A DNA stretch of 20,804 bases from Clostridia bacterium (GCA_900766735.1 CAAFWO010000024.1:1-20804); one strand, 5' to 3'; shown: positions 7,506 through 14,943, counted from the first letter of the stretch. Notes: generated by a model from the sequence alone, not told the origin. Made by a program: numbers and translations.

Positions 7506-7675
7506 ATGAAAAAACATTGATTTTAGCATTGGCGTTCTTTTTGGCGTTTGCGATCTGGACATTCCTTATTATGACGGCGGATGTGAGTGTGGCCGGGCAA
7601 AGTGAAATGCCGGTCGGATTTTTGGCAGTGAACACGTATTTTTACTGTTTTTGTTCAAGATGGCAGAGGATTTGA
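7506..7675 (+). pseudogene. Frameshifted N-terminal remnant, PAP2-phosphatase-like
   Basis: After ATG at 7506 the six-A run leads at once to CATTGA. Adding one base there restores a frame reading MKKTLILALAFFLAFAIWTF, then LIMTADVSVAGQSEMPVGFL and AVNTYF, before a divergent end and TGA at 7673. A hydrophobic start followed by DVxxxGxxxxxVGFxxxNxxF resembles the N-terminus of small Firmicute PAP2-superfamily membrane phosphatases, judged from memory. The rest of such a gene (about 150 residues, with the catalytic motifs) is missing. No intact product is expected. The length and position also fit a decayed small membrane protein of another kind. Confidence 0.4.
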
Positions 7676-7705
7676 TAAAATTAAACCTGAGGAAAGTGTG
7701 AAAAT

Positions 7706-8401
7706 ATGATAAACGTAACGCTTATAAGAGCGACCAAAAGAAAAAACAGCAGTACATATAACGGAGCAAAATATCTGATCTCGAGGCTTGATGATGTCGG
7801 CAAGGTCTATGAATTCACACTGCCCGACGATATGCCCCACATTTGCCGCGGGTGCTATATGTGCCTTCACGGGAAAGAGGATAAGTGCGGCGGTTATGAA
7901 TATTTAAAGCCGATCAACGAGGCAATGGCGGACTCGGATGTGATAATTTTCGCGTCCCCCGTCTGGTGCTTTCACGCGCCCGGCCAGATCAAAAGCTTTC
8001 TCGATCACTACGGCTTTAGATGGCTCGTTCACCGCCCGGATTTTGAAATGGCAAAAAAACAGGCCGTGATCGTCACGACCGCGGGCGGAGGGGGTCTAAA
8101 GTCCGCCGCGAGGGACATTAAAGACAGTATGGATTACTGGGGCGTTTCAAGAACGCATGTTGTCACGCAGTCGGTCTGGGGCTTTTTCTTTAACGATATG
8201 CCCGAAAAATTTAAAAACGAATATTTAAGAAAGCTTGACAGGGAGGCAAAAAAGGTGAATAAATGCGCAAAAAACCTAAAGCCGTCGCTTAAAGTTATGT
8301 TCCTTTACAAAATGTTTAAGACCTTGCACCTAAATGGCAAGATGTTTAAGATCGATAACGAATACTGGAAGGAAAAACTGAAAGGAAAAGAAAATGGATA
8401 A
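7706..8401 (+). CDS. Flavodoxin-family NAD(P)H-dependent FMN oxidoreductase
   Basis: A 231-residue protein with a flavodoxin-like fold in its first 170 residues: N-terminal strand INVTLIRATKRKNSSTYNGA (FMN phosphate-binding region), CRGCYMCLHGKEDKCGG (cysteine-rich, typical of iron-sulfur-flavoprotein-like reductases), then DSDVIIFASPVWCFHAPGQI and KSFLDHYG, a standard block contacting the flavin. The C-terminal 50 residues are basic and helical. It probably reduces a small quinone or other acceptor; the substrate is unknown. GAGGAAAG lies upstream of the ATG. Its last 8 bases overlap the rsgA start, so it leads a five-gene operon. TetR-type regulators often sit next to such reductases, which may connect it to the broken repressor upstream. 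Confidence 0.88.
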   Translation: MINVTLIRATKRKNSSTYNGAKYLISRLDDVGKVYEFTLPDDMPHICRGCYMCLHGKEDKCGGYEYLKPINEAMADSDVIIFASPVWCFHAPGQIKSFLDHYGFRWLVHRPDFEMAKKQAVIVTTAGGGGLKSAARDIKDSMDYWGVSRTHVVTQSVWGFFFNDMPEKFKNEYLRKLDREAKKVNKCAKNLKPSLKVMFLYKMFKTLHLNGKMFKIDNEYWKEKLKGKENG

Positions 8402-9437
8402 TACAGATATGGCGTCATACGGGCTTTGCGGCCAATATGAACTGCCCGAAAACTGCAATGCGATCGGGCGCGTAATATCACAGGAAAAAGGGCTCTATAC
8501 GGTTGTGACAGAGCGCGGCGAGACTGAGGCCGAGATTTCGGGAAAGCTTCGATACAATGCAAAATGCGCGGCCGATTTTCCGGCGGTCGGCGATTTTGTC
8601 GCGGTTTGCTTCTCGGGCGATATGGCGGTGATTCACTCCGTTCTTGAAAGAAAGAGCCTGATTTTAAGAAAGGCGGCGGGCCGTGAAAACAAAGAACAGG
8701 CCATCGCCGCGAATATCGACACGGTCTTTATCTGTATGTCTCAAAATAACGACTTTAATGTAAGGCGATTGGAGCGCTATCTTTCCGTGGTGTGGGAAAG
8801 CGGCGCTTCGCCCGTAGTGGTTTTAACGAAGGCAGACCTTTGCGAAAACCGTGAAAAGCTTTTGTTTGAGGCAGAAAAGGCGGCCGTCGGTACGGATATT
8901 ATCATGACGACGCAGGGCGACGAAAAAAGCAAAGAGCGAATTTTATCCTATATCGGGAAAGGGAAGACGGCCGCGTTTATCGGTTCGTCCGGCGTCGGAA
9001 AATCGACGCTTATAAACGGCCTTTTGGGCGAGAAAAGACTAATGACAAACGGTCTCCGAAACGACGATAAGGGCCACCACACAACGACGAGGAGAGAGCT
9101 TTTCTCACTCCCCGGCGGCGGAAATGTGATAGACACGCCCGGAATGCGCGAGATGGGCATGTGGGATTCGGACGACGGGATCGACAAGTCGTTTTCTGAC
9201 ATTGAAAAATTGGCGGCTCACTGCCGGTTTTCCGACTGCACGCATGAAAATGAACCCGGATGCGCTGTGAGAGAGGCTGTCAGAAACGGATTCTTGGATG
9301 AAGACAGGCTTTTGTCATATAAAAAGCTCAGGGCGGAAAACGCGTATTTTGAGGATTCTGAAGCATATATGGCCCGGAAAAAGGAAAAATTTATCAAGAT
9401 CGCAAAGATCAACAAAGACAGGAGAAATCAAAAATGA
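8394..9437 (+). CDS. rsgA: Ribosome small-subunit GTPase RsgA
   Basis: A 347-residue circularly permuted GTPase that acts late in 30S subunit maturation. An N-terminal OB-like domain (about 20-95) is followed by the GTPase domain in permuted order: G4 TKAD (145-148), G1 GSSGVGKST (197-205) and G3 DTPGMRE after it. The C-terminal zinc site is C277, C282, H284 and C290 in HCRFSDCTHENEPGC. All family landmarks are intact. It overlaps the preceding reductase by 8 bases and the following methyltransferase by 4. Sitting among acetyltransferase-type accessory genes is unusual for rsgA, which in many Firmicutes lies next to the PASTA kinase and rpe, so this may be a second copy. Confidence 0.94.
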   Translation: MDNTDMASYGLCGQYELPENCNAIGRVISQEKGLYTVVTERGETEAEISGKLRYNAKCAADFPAVGDFVAVCFSGDMAVIHSVLERKSLILRKAAGRENKEQAIAANIDTVFICMSQNNDFNVRRLERYLSVVWESGASPVVVLTKADLCENREKLLFEAEKAAVGTDIIMTTQGDEKSKERILSYIGKGKTAAFIGSSGVGKSTLINGLLGEKRLMTNGLRNDDKGHHTTTRRELFSLPGGGNVIDTPGMREMGMWDSDDGIDKSFSDIEKLAAHCRFSDCTHENEPGCAVREAVRNGFLDEDRLLSYKKLRAENAYFEDSEAYMARKKEKFIKIAKINKDRRNQK

Positions 9438-10150
9438 AATATATAAAAAGCGAAAAATACAACACTAAAGAATTACAGGCAAAAATTATGGGGCCGAACC
9501 CCGTAAAGCTTGAAGAGGAGCTTTTATTGGACAATAAAATTCCCAAAGGCGCGAAGGTTTGCGACTTAGGGAGCGGCCAGGGGTTAACGAGCGTTTTTAT
9601 GGCTAAGGAATATGACTTTTTTGTCTATGCGGCTGACCTTTGGAGTGACCCCGAAGAAAACAGAAAGTTCTTTAATCAAATGGGTCTGACCGAAAAAGAG
9701 ATCACCCCCGTCAAGGCGGACGCGACGGATCTTCCGTTTGAAAAGGAGTTTTTTGACGCTGTCGTAAGCATCGACTCATACAACTATTTCGGACGCGACG
9801 AAGAATATCTTGACACAAAGCTTTTGCCGTTTATAAAAAGCGGCGGATATATCTATATCGCGATACCCGGAATGAAAAAAGATTGCCATGATGATCTGCC
9901 GCCCGAGCTTTTACTCTCGTGGACGCCCGAACAGCTTGACTATATGCACGATGTTGCCTATTGGCGCTCGATCGCGGAAAAGTGCCGGGGAGCTGAGGTC
10001 ATCTCGGTAAGCGAGATGGAGAGCAATTCCGAGGTATGGGACGACTGGCTCAAACAGGAAAACGAATATGCGGTCGGCGACAGGAAGGCGATGGAGGCCG
10101 GCGGCGGAAAATATCTTAATTTCATCAAGATCGTTTTGAGGAAAAAATAA
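9434..10150 (+). CDS. Class I SAM-dependent methyltransferase
   Basis: A 238-residue methyltransferase of the Rossmann-fold class. Motif I is CDLGSGQGLTS (D44-L-G-S-G-Q-G50), which binds the methionine part of S-adenosylmethionine; the acidic end of strand 2 is YAADLWSD, motif post-II is VKADATDLPFE, and motif IV is FFDAVVSIDSYNYFGRDE. The start KYIKSEKYNTKELQAKIMGP and the acidic, aromatic-rich C-terminal half resemble small-molecule methyltransferases of the cyclopropane-synthase/ubiE-like group found in gut Clostridia. The acceptor is unknown. It starts within the rsgA stop (ATGA) and its own stop shares a base with the next start. Confidence 0.87.
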   Translation: MKYIKSEKYNTKELQAKIMGPNPVKLEEELLLDNKIPKGAKVCDLGSGQGLTSVFMAKEYDFFVYAADLWSDPEENRKFFNQMGLTEKEITPVKADATDLPFEKEFFDAVVSIDSYNYFGRDEEYLDTKLLPFIKSGGYIYIAIPGMKKDCHDDLPPELLLSWTPEQLDYMHDVAYWRSIAEKCRGAEVISVSEMESNSEVWDDWLKQENEYAVGDRKAMEAGGGKYLNFIKIVLRKK

Positions 10151-10467
10151 TGGCGGTAACGAAAGAGTATTTTAGCTACATAAAAGAGCAGTTATCGGAA
10201 ATCTGCGGCATAACTTATCGGCAGATGATGGGCGAATACATCGTTTATTACAACGGAAAAATTGCCGCATATATCTGCGACGACCGCTTTTTGGTAAAGA
10301 ATGTTCCGTCGTCCGAGGCGCTTTTACCCGGGGCAAAAAGCGAGCCGCCCTATGAGGGAGCGAAAAATATGCTCCTGGTCGAGGAAACGGACGACAGGGC
10401 ACTTTTGCAAAGGCTTTTTGAGGCGATGTATTCAGAACTGCCAAAGCCAAAAAGAAAGCAGGGTTAA
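10150..10467 (+). CDS. TfoX N-terminal domain protein
   Basis: A 105-residue protein matching the N-terminal domain of TfoX/Sxy. The pattern YRQMMGEYIVYYNGKIAAYI, then CDDRFLVKN, is characteristic, ending with a helical ALLQRLFEAMYSELPKPKRK. In proteobacteria Sxy promotes competence with CRP, but short single-domain versions in Clostridia have no established role, so competence should not be assumed. The start codon overlaps the methyltransferase stop (TAATG), indicating coupling. The length is normal for the stand-alone domain. Confidence 0.85.
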   Translation: MAVTKEYFSYIKEQLSEICGITYRQMMGEYIVYYNGKIAAYICDDRFLVKNVPSSEALLPGAKSEPPYEGAKNMLLVEETDDRALLQRLFEAMYSELPKPKRKQG

Positions 10468-10471
10468 AAGT

Positions 10472-11119
10472 ATGAATTATAAAATCATAGACAAAGAGAA
10501 CTATTACAGAAAAGGGGTGTATCGCCACTTTTCGGAAGACTGCAAGTGCTCTGTCTCAATCACGGCGAGAGTCGATGTAACTGAGCTAAAAAAGCGCTCG
10601 GACGAGACGGGGACAAAGTTTTACCTTAATTTTTTATACATTCTGGCAAAGGTTCTTAACTCGCGCGACGACTACAGGATGGGGTATTTGTGGCAGACGG
10701 ACACGCTCATCTGCTATGACAGGATAAACCCCACTCAGTACGTTTTCCACGACGATACAGAGACCTGCACGCCGGTATATACCGAGTATTTCGAGGATTA
10801 CGAAAAGTTTTATCGCGGAGCTTTAAGCGACCTTGAAAAGGCAAAATCCACACACGAATACGGGCTCGATACGGAAAACCACCCGAACTGGTTTGACGCG
10901 TCGTTCATCTCGTGGCTGAGCTACGATTCATTAAATATCGAGCTTCCGGACGGGTACTTGTTTTTCGCGCCCATTATCAACTGGGGAAAATACAGAAAAG
11001 AGGGCGAAAGGCTTATGATGCCGGTCACGGTGAGATTGAACCACGCTATCGCAGACGGATATCTCGTTGCAAAGGTGTTTAAATTGCTGGAGGAAGAGAT
11101 TTTATCCTTCACGGCTTGA
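10472..11119 (+). CDS. CatA-like (type A chloramphenicol) acetyltransferase
   Basis: A 215-residue protein of the type A chloramphenicol acetyltransferase family, a trimeric enzyme moving acetyl from acetyl-CoA to a hydroxyl. The catalytic motif is NHAIADGYLVAKVF, with catalytic H191 and D195; the classic enzyme has HHxxxDG, so the first histidine is asparagine here. Other landmarks are the N-terminal YYRKGVYRHFSED and the central EYFEDYEKFY. Length is full. ATG at 10472 is chosen, 4 bases after the TfoX stop, with AAGAAAGCAGGG upstream. It is the last gene of the operon, before a strong terminator. Chromosomal clostridial members of this family often do not confer resistance. Confidence 0.87.
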   Translation: MNYKIIDKENYYRKGVYRHFSEDCKCSVSITARVDVTELKKRSDETGTKFYLNFLYILAKVLNSRDDYRMGYLWQTDTLICYDRINPTQYVFHDDTETCTPVYTEYFEDYEKFYRGALSDLEKAKSTHEYGLDTENHPNWFDASFISWLSYDSLNIELPDGYLFFAPIINWGKYRKEGERLMMPVTVRLNHAIADGYLVAKVFKLLEEEILSFTA

Positions 11120-11123
11120 TCTT

Positions 11124-11160
11124 AAAAGCCCCTGCGCCATATGGCGCAGGGGCTTTTTTT
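11124..11160. terminator. Perfect 34-bp bidirectional terminator
   Basis: Positions 11124-11140 and 11141-11157 form a perfect inverted repeat (AAAAGCCCCTGCGCCAT in the left arm) with flanking A and T runs, so it can stop transcription both ways. It ends the reductase-to-CatA operon. On the minus strand it sits directly at the stop codon of the AraC remnant. Confidence 0.93.
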
Positions 11161-11690
11161 ACAGAAATGAAGAGCGGTATTTAAAAGGCGTTGTGCCGGT
11201 CATGCGCCGAAAGGTCTTGATAAAGTAAGCTGAGCTTGTAAAAGACAGGCTTTCGGCGATTTCGGAGACCGTCATATTTTCATATTTTAAAAAGGAGCAT
11301 GGCGCGTTTTATTTTGTGCCTTAAGCGGTAGTCCGACGGCGAGAGCCCGGAATATTCCTTGAAAAGCCTCCTGAAGTAATCCTCGCTCACATTGCAAAGC
11401 GCGGCGATTTCGGGTATGGGGAGATTTTCGCCGTCCTCGCTTTCCATATATAAAATCCCATTGGAGATGATGCTGTAGCGGTCGAACCGTTTCTCGCGGC
11501 TTTTTTCGCATATCATGGACATGATCTCATACATTCCGGCCTTCATCTTTGCATAGTCCGTCACCGCGCGGGCGGAGGCGGAGTTGATTTTGGAAAACAA
11601 CAGCTTATAACCGCCGTCGCCGGAAAAGACTGTTATCCCGTCGCTTATAATGAACGGGGCGTTCTTGTCGTCATAAAGAAAAAAATTCAC
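11159..11690 (-). pseudogene. AraC-family regulator, 5'-truncated and frameshifted
   Basis: On the minus strand the sequence encodes the C-terminal two-thirds of an AraC/XylS regulator: part of the sensing domain (FLYDDKNAPFIISDGITVF) and both helix-turn-helices. The first HTH (PIPEIAALCNVSEDYFRRLF) and FKEYSGLSPSDYRLRHKIKR are in one frame, ending at TGA 11280-11282. The second (MTVSEIAESLSFTSSAYFIK) followed by TFRRMTGTTPFKYRSSFL is in the next frame, ending in TAA at 11159-11161. The break lies in a five-T run near 11286-11293, where one base fewer restores the frame. The N-terminus is replaced by an IS end. Joined to the IS leader it forms a 218-codon chimeric ORF from 11936, unlikely to be functional. 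Confidence 0.85.
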
Positions 11691-11985
11691 GCTGACGCTT
11701 ATCAATGCGGTTTTGACGATCGGTTGCACCGGGCTGAAAGCCGGCACGCTTGAGCCATGATTTGAGAGTTTCAACACATATACCGAGCTCGGCGGCAACT
11801 TCTTTTGATGGGAGGCATTGTTCAGTAACCATTTTGATTGCCCCACTCTTGAATGTTTCGTCATAACGAGGTGGCATTGTTTCTTTTTTGATTGACATAA
11901 AAATTCCCCTGTGATTTTGGATTTGTTTGTGTCCATTTCATTATATCACATTTTTTCTGTCCATCAAATCTGGGAAGACGGCACA
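11686..11985 (-). mobile_element. Truncated IS3-family element, copy A (5' end only)
   Basis: This 300-base stretch closely matches the right-hand part of the longer copy at 17908-19117, including terminal bases, leader, promoter and the start of orfA. OrfA starts at 11898 (MSIKKETMPPRYDETFKSGA) and holds an HTH of the IS3/Tnp_1 type (SKEVAAELGICVETLKSWLK). Homology stops at about TTCACGCTGAC (11686), where AraC sequence begins, so most of orfA and all of orfB are lost. The outer end reads TGTGCCGTCTTCCCAG on the minus strand. The deletion that removed the rest of the IS also removed the start of the AraC gene. Confidence 0.85.
11940..11967 (-). promoter_or_regulatory. IS promoter facing the AraC remnant
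   Basis: On the minus strand TTGATG (11967-11962) and TATAAT (11945-11940) are separated by 16 bases, just inside the IS end and upstream of orfA. It would transcribe through the truncated orfA into the AraC fragment. The same box pair is present in copy B. Confidence 0.65.
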
Positions 11986-12106
11986 GGGCTATTCTCCTTG
12001 TGGAAACTGTAATCCATAGAGCTGAACAACATAATAAGTTGTCGTGTACATCATCTGTATATGGCAACTTATTTTTTGTTTAAAATGCCTTATTAGACAA
12101 ACTTCA
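11986..12106 (+). other. Spacer between IS end and agr promoter
   Basis: No gene is supported here. Directly after the IS end a plus-strand frame reads GYSPCGNCNP then TAG, possibly the tail of a gene cut by the IS but too short to judge. The main content is the terminator-like hairpin listed separately. Base composition shifts to strongly AT-rich within this stretch, so it probably contains the left boundary of the agr island. Confidence 0.4.
12033..12077 (+). terminator. Terminator-like hairpin upstream of agr locus
   Basis: AATAAGTTG (12033-12041) and CAACTTATT (12065-12073) pair around a 23-base loop containing a minor TACA/TGTA pairing, followed by a T-run. It could end a transcript entering from a gene that the IS has since removed, insulating the agr promoter. 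Confidence 0.6.
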
Positions 12107-12135
12107 TTGAAAAAACACAAAATATATGGTATAAT
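12107..12135 (+). promoter_or_regulatory. Promoter of the response regulator-kinase operon
   Basis: TTGAAA (12107-12112), a 17-base spacer and TATAAT (12130-12135), lying 61 bases upstream of the regulator start. The leader carries AGGAAAGGA before the ATG. No direct-repeat operator like that before agrB was found here, so this promoter may be constitutive. Confidence 0.75.
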
Positions 12136-12196
12136 ATAACAGAACAAGACAAAAAATAGTAAAGGTAGGTTATGGCAGCGAGGAAAGGATCAAAAC

Positions 12197-12919
12197 ATGA
12201 AAAAAAGAATTAGTATATATCTATGCGATGATGACAATATGTTTAAGGATAAAATTAGTGATAATATCACAAGGATATTAGATGGCAAACGTGAATATGA
12301 CTTGACTTTGTTTGATAACGGAAGAGAACTTATTAACAAATGGAAACATGATTTTTCTGATGTTGTATTTCTTGACATAGATATGCCTGATATAGATGGT
12401 TTTGAAGCTGCTGAAAAGCTTCAAAAAAGCAAGAAGAATGTTCTTATCATTTTTGTTACAAGTCATGAGGATAAGGTGTATCAATCATGGAAATATCAGC
12501 CTTTCTGGTTTGTTAGAAAAAGCCACATGGATGATTTGGATATTGTTTTCCCTCGTCTTCTTGCAAAAATTGATTCAGAAAATGAAATGGAGAAAAATTT
12601 ATTTAACTTACAAAGTGAAAGTGGTGTTTTGGAGCTTGATATAAATTTGCTAATGTATATTGAATCATTTAAGCATGATATTATTATTCATTATAAAGAT
12701 AAAAAGCAACAGGTTCGATGTAAAATATTTGATGCTGAGAAACAACTTTTGCCGATGAATATAATTAGGGTACAGAATGGAGTTTTAGTTAATTGCCGTT
12801 TTATATCAAAGATAACAAGTAGAGATGTGATATTAACCAATGGAATGAAAATTCATTTAAGCCGTGACAGAGTAAACTTTGTTAAGGATGAGTTTCAAAA
12901 ATTTATAAGGAGCAGATAA
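12197..12919 (+). CDS. agrA: LytTR response regulator (AgrA-like)
   Basis: A 240-residue two-component response regulator. The receiver domain (1-125) has the acidic pocket DDD (11-13), phosphoacceptor D60 in VVFLDIDMPDIDGF, T88 in FVTSHE and the lysine in FVRKS. Residues about 135-236 form a LytTR DNA-binding domain with SGVLELDINLLMYIESFKHD, then HYKDKKQQVRCKI, and FISKITSRDVILTNGMKIHL. It should bind paired 9-bp direct repeats; a candidate pair lies upstream of agrB. It is co-transcribed with the histidine kinase gene, which starts 2 bases after its stop. AT-rich codon use contrasts with the genes left of 11985. The AgrA-type assignment rests on LytTR architecture plus the AgrC/B/D neighbours. 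Confidence 0.9.
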   Translation: MKKRISIYLCDDDNMFKDKISDNITRILDGKREYDLTLFDNGRELINKWKHDFSDVVFLDIDMPDIDGFEAAEKLQKSKKNVLIIFVTSHEDKVYQSWKYQPFWFVRKSHMDDLDIVFPRLLAKIDSENEMEKNLFNLQSESGVLELDINLLMYIESFKHDIIIHYKDKKQQVRCKIFDAEKQLLPMNIIRVQNGVLVNCRFISKITSRDVILTNGMKIHLSRDRVNFVKDEFQKFIRSR

Positions 12920-12921
12920 TT

Positions 12922-14226
12922 ATGCTTGAAATTGTATTTGAGGTTGGTATTAACCTGTTAGAAACGTTCATTGTATTTGAATTCTTAACAAAATACTTAG
13001 GGAGTAAATATATTGATAAAACCAAAAAAATCGGCTTTATGTTAGGTTGGTTCACGGCGTTTGCTCAATTATGTATAATGAATTACATAACAAAATTTGA
13101 AAGCGTAGGTTCGTATATTCCGATTGCGATTTATTTTTTGTATGCACTAGTATTTTTGAGAGGAAGTGTTCTGCTAAAAATATGGATGTCATTCATAACG
13201 CATGTGATTGTTTTAGCAATCGCTTATTTAACAAATATATTTATATGTAATATTATTGGATGTACACCGTATGAAATAATAAATGTATTCAATATTCCAA
13301 GGATCGTTGTTGTTATAATTACTAAAATTATATTATTCTATACAACGAGAATAATTCTGCTACACAGGTATAATAACACAACGAATAAACTGAATATGTT
13401 TATGCTTGTTATTATACCTTCAACATCAATTATTGCATTAGCTTCTCTAATGAAAGTTGTGCTGATTGATGAAAGAATTAAATTATATATATCAATCGGT
13501 ATTAGTTGTATTGTGATAGCAAATATTATGACATACTATTTCTTTATGGTAATAAACAAAGAGTATGAAACAAGGTTAAAAATACAGTTATTAGAGCAAC
13601 AAAACGAAAATGCTAAAAAGAATATAGAAAACGCAGATACTTTTATAAAACAGATGAAATCTGTGCGTCATGATATAAAGAACCAACTTATTGCCATAAG
13701 TGGATATCTCGAAAAAGATAAAATAGAAGAAGCAAAAAAACATATCAATAGTCTAACAGAAAATTATTTACCTAATATTCAAGAATATATAAATACAGGC
13801 AATGATGCCTTTAATGCAATAGTTAATTCTAAAATTGCAATGTGTAATCAAAAAAATATTTTTATGATTGTCAGAGTGATGGAAAACTCACTAGATAATA
13901 TTAATGCTGTTGATATAGGGGTTTTGTTTGGGAATCTTTTAGATAATGCGATTGAAGCGGCAGAAAAAACAAGAAATCGAAGAATAACAGTTGATGTTCA
14001 AATAAATGGAACATATTTATCTGTTATAGTTAGCAATAGCATAGAATGTTCTGTTCTGGAAAGTAATAGCGATCTCGAAACTTCAAAAAACAACAAGATT
14101 TCACATGGCATAGGAATTAAAAGTATAAAATCTATAGTGAAAAAATATGAAGGTATGATCCAATTTTACGAAGAATTAAATGAATTTTGTTGCCATATCC
14201 TACTTGATATAAACACCAAAAAATAG
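12922..14226 (+). CDS. agrC: GHKL histidine kinase, peptide sensor (AgrC-like)
   Basis: A 434-residue sensor kinase. The first 210 residues hold about six membrane helices, the usual AgrC input region for a cyclic peptide. A coiled linker (about 213-240) leads to the phosphoacceptor motif KSVRHDIKNQL with H250, the HDxxN form of AgrC/GHKL kinases. The ATP-binding domain has the N box FGNLLDNAIEAA (N342) and a glycine box SHGIGIKSI (G396, G398). The family's size and order are normal. It begins 2 bases after the regulator gene. The TAG stop lies in the left arm of a terminator, so the peptide-making genes downstream form a separate unit. Confidence 0.92.
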   Translation: MLEIVFEVGINLLETFIVFEFLTKYLGSKYIDKTKKIGFMLGWFTAFAQLCIMNYITKFESVGSYIPIAIYFLYALVFLRGSVLLKIWMSFITHVIVLAIAYLTNIFICNIIGCTPYEIINVFNIPRIVVVIITKIILFYTTRIILLHRYNNTTNKLNMFMLVIIPSTSIIALASLMKVVLIDERIKLYISIGISCIVIANIMTYYFFMVINKEYETRLKIQLLEQQNENAKKNIENADTFIKQMKSVRHDIKNQLIAISGYLEKDKIEEAKKHINSLTENYLPNIQEYINTGNDAFNAIVNSKIAMCNQKNIFMIVRVMENSLDNINAVDIGVLFGNLLDNAIEAAEKTRNRRITVDVQINGTYLSVIVSNSIECSVLESNSDLETSKNNKISHGIGIKSIKSIVKKYEGMIQFYEELNEFCCHILLDINTKK

Positions 14227-14251
14227 ACCAGAGCTTTCAGGTCTATTTTTT
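14221..14251 (+). terminator. Terminator between agrC and agrB
   Basis: AAATAGACC (14221-14229) pairs with GGTCTATTT (14240-14248) around a 10-base loop, followed by a T-run. The agrC stop codon is in the left arm. This splits the locus into a sensing operon and a signal-production operon. Confidence 0.87.
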
Positions 14252-14266
14252 GTAAAAAATGCGTCT

Positions 14267-14296
14267 ATTGTGCCACTATTTGTGTTGATTATGCCA
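14267..14296 (+). promoter_or_regulatory. Paired 9-bp direct repeats, candidate LytTR operator
   Basis: ATTGTGCCA (14267-14275) and ATTATGCCA (14288-14296) match at 8 of 9 bases, with 12 bases between and 21 bases from start to start, two helical turns. They end 6 bases before the agrB -35. LytTR/AgrA regulators bind 9-bp direct repeats 12-13 bases apart, so the geometry fits. The repeat sequence does not match the staphylococcal AgrA consensus, so the assignment rests on geometry and placement. Confidence 0.6.
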
Positions 14297-14302
14297 ACTA
14301 CA

Positions 14303-14330
14303 TTGAAATAGAAATTTTTAATGCTATACT
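14303..14330 (+). promoter_or_regulatory. agrBD promoter
   Basis: TTGAAA (14303-14308), a 16-base spacer and TATACT (14325-14330). The spacer is one base short of ideal and the -10 is imperfect, as expected for an activated promoter. The predicted start, near 14337, would leave the AAGGAG ribosome site at the very 5' end of the message, so the true start could lie slightly upstream. Confidence 0.55.
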
Positions 14331-14352
14331 TACATTAAGGAGAGTAGACGAT

Positions 14353-14943
14353 ATGGAAAAGATATCTAATGCTATAACTGATTTTTGCATCAGACACTCA
14401 CAAATTTCGATTGAGAATAGGGAAATTTATAATTACGGTTTCAAGCTGATTTTTGCTGATGTTTTAAACTTTCTGATTATAACTTTTCTGGGATTATGTA
14501 TAGGTGAAATCATAGGAAGTGTAATATTTTTGATGACTTTATGCGGTCTAAGAAAGTATACAGGAGGGTTCCATGCGAAGAGCTTTTTAATATGCAGACT
14601 GTCAATGGTTGCAACTTATTTTCTTGTCACAATAGCGGCATTTTTTGCCTTAAAGATAAGCCGAATTATCACAGTCGTTGTATTCATAGATTTGACATGT
14701 ATTATCGGCATCTTATTGTTAGAACCAATAGAAAATGTAAATAAGAAACTTACCACACTTCAAGCGAAAGTGAATAAAATGAAAGCGATAGTAGTTGCAA
14801 CTGTTCTTTCGTTCACATCAATAGTTTTGGTTTTCTTGAATTACAGAGCAGAGGGCGTTACTATTTCAATTACATTATTAGCTGTTGTCGTTCTAATGAT
14901 ACCAGGGGTAATAGAGAAGAAAGGAGGGAAGTCCAATGTTTGA
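14353..14943 (+). CDS. agrB: AgrB-family prepeptide-processing membrane protease
   Basis: A 196-residue membrane endopeptidase that trims the C-terminus of AgrD-type prepeptide and forms the ring bond. The catalytic pair is visible as H74 and C81 in RKYTGGFHAKSFLICRL, with the same seven-residue spacing as staphylococcal H77/C84. About five or six hydrophobic segments surround it. The first 30 residues are a typical cytoplasmic amphipathic start. AAGGAG lies 10 bases upstream of the ATG. The stop overlaps the prepeptide gene start by 8 bases (ATGTTTGA), which strongly links enzyme and substrate. The preference for a serine-type peptide is inferred from the neighbour. Confidence 0.92.
   Translation: MEKISNAITDFCIRHSQISIENREIYNYGFKLIFADVLNFLIITFLGLCIGEIIGSVIFLMTLCGLRKYTGGFHAKSFLICRLSMVATYFLVTIAAFFALKISRIITVVVFIDLTCIIGILLLEPIENVNKKLTTLQAKVNKMKAIVVATVLSFTSIVLVFLNYRAEGVTISITLLAVVVLMIPGVIEKKGGKSNV

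Noticed and set aside
10301..10471. 57-residue N-terminal extension of the CatA-like protein
   Set aside because: It overlaps the TfoX-like gene in another frame. The ATG at 10472 gives a normal CatA length and start.
11986..12018. GYSPCGNCNP tail as an Agr-type or bacteriocin peptide
   Set aside because: Only the end of a frame that begins in the IS terminus, with no start or ribosome site.
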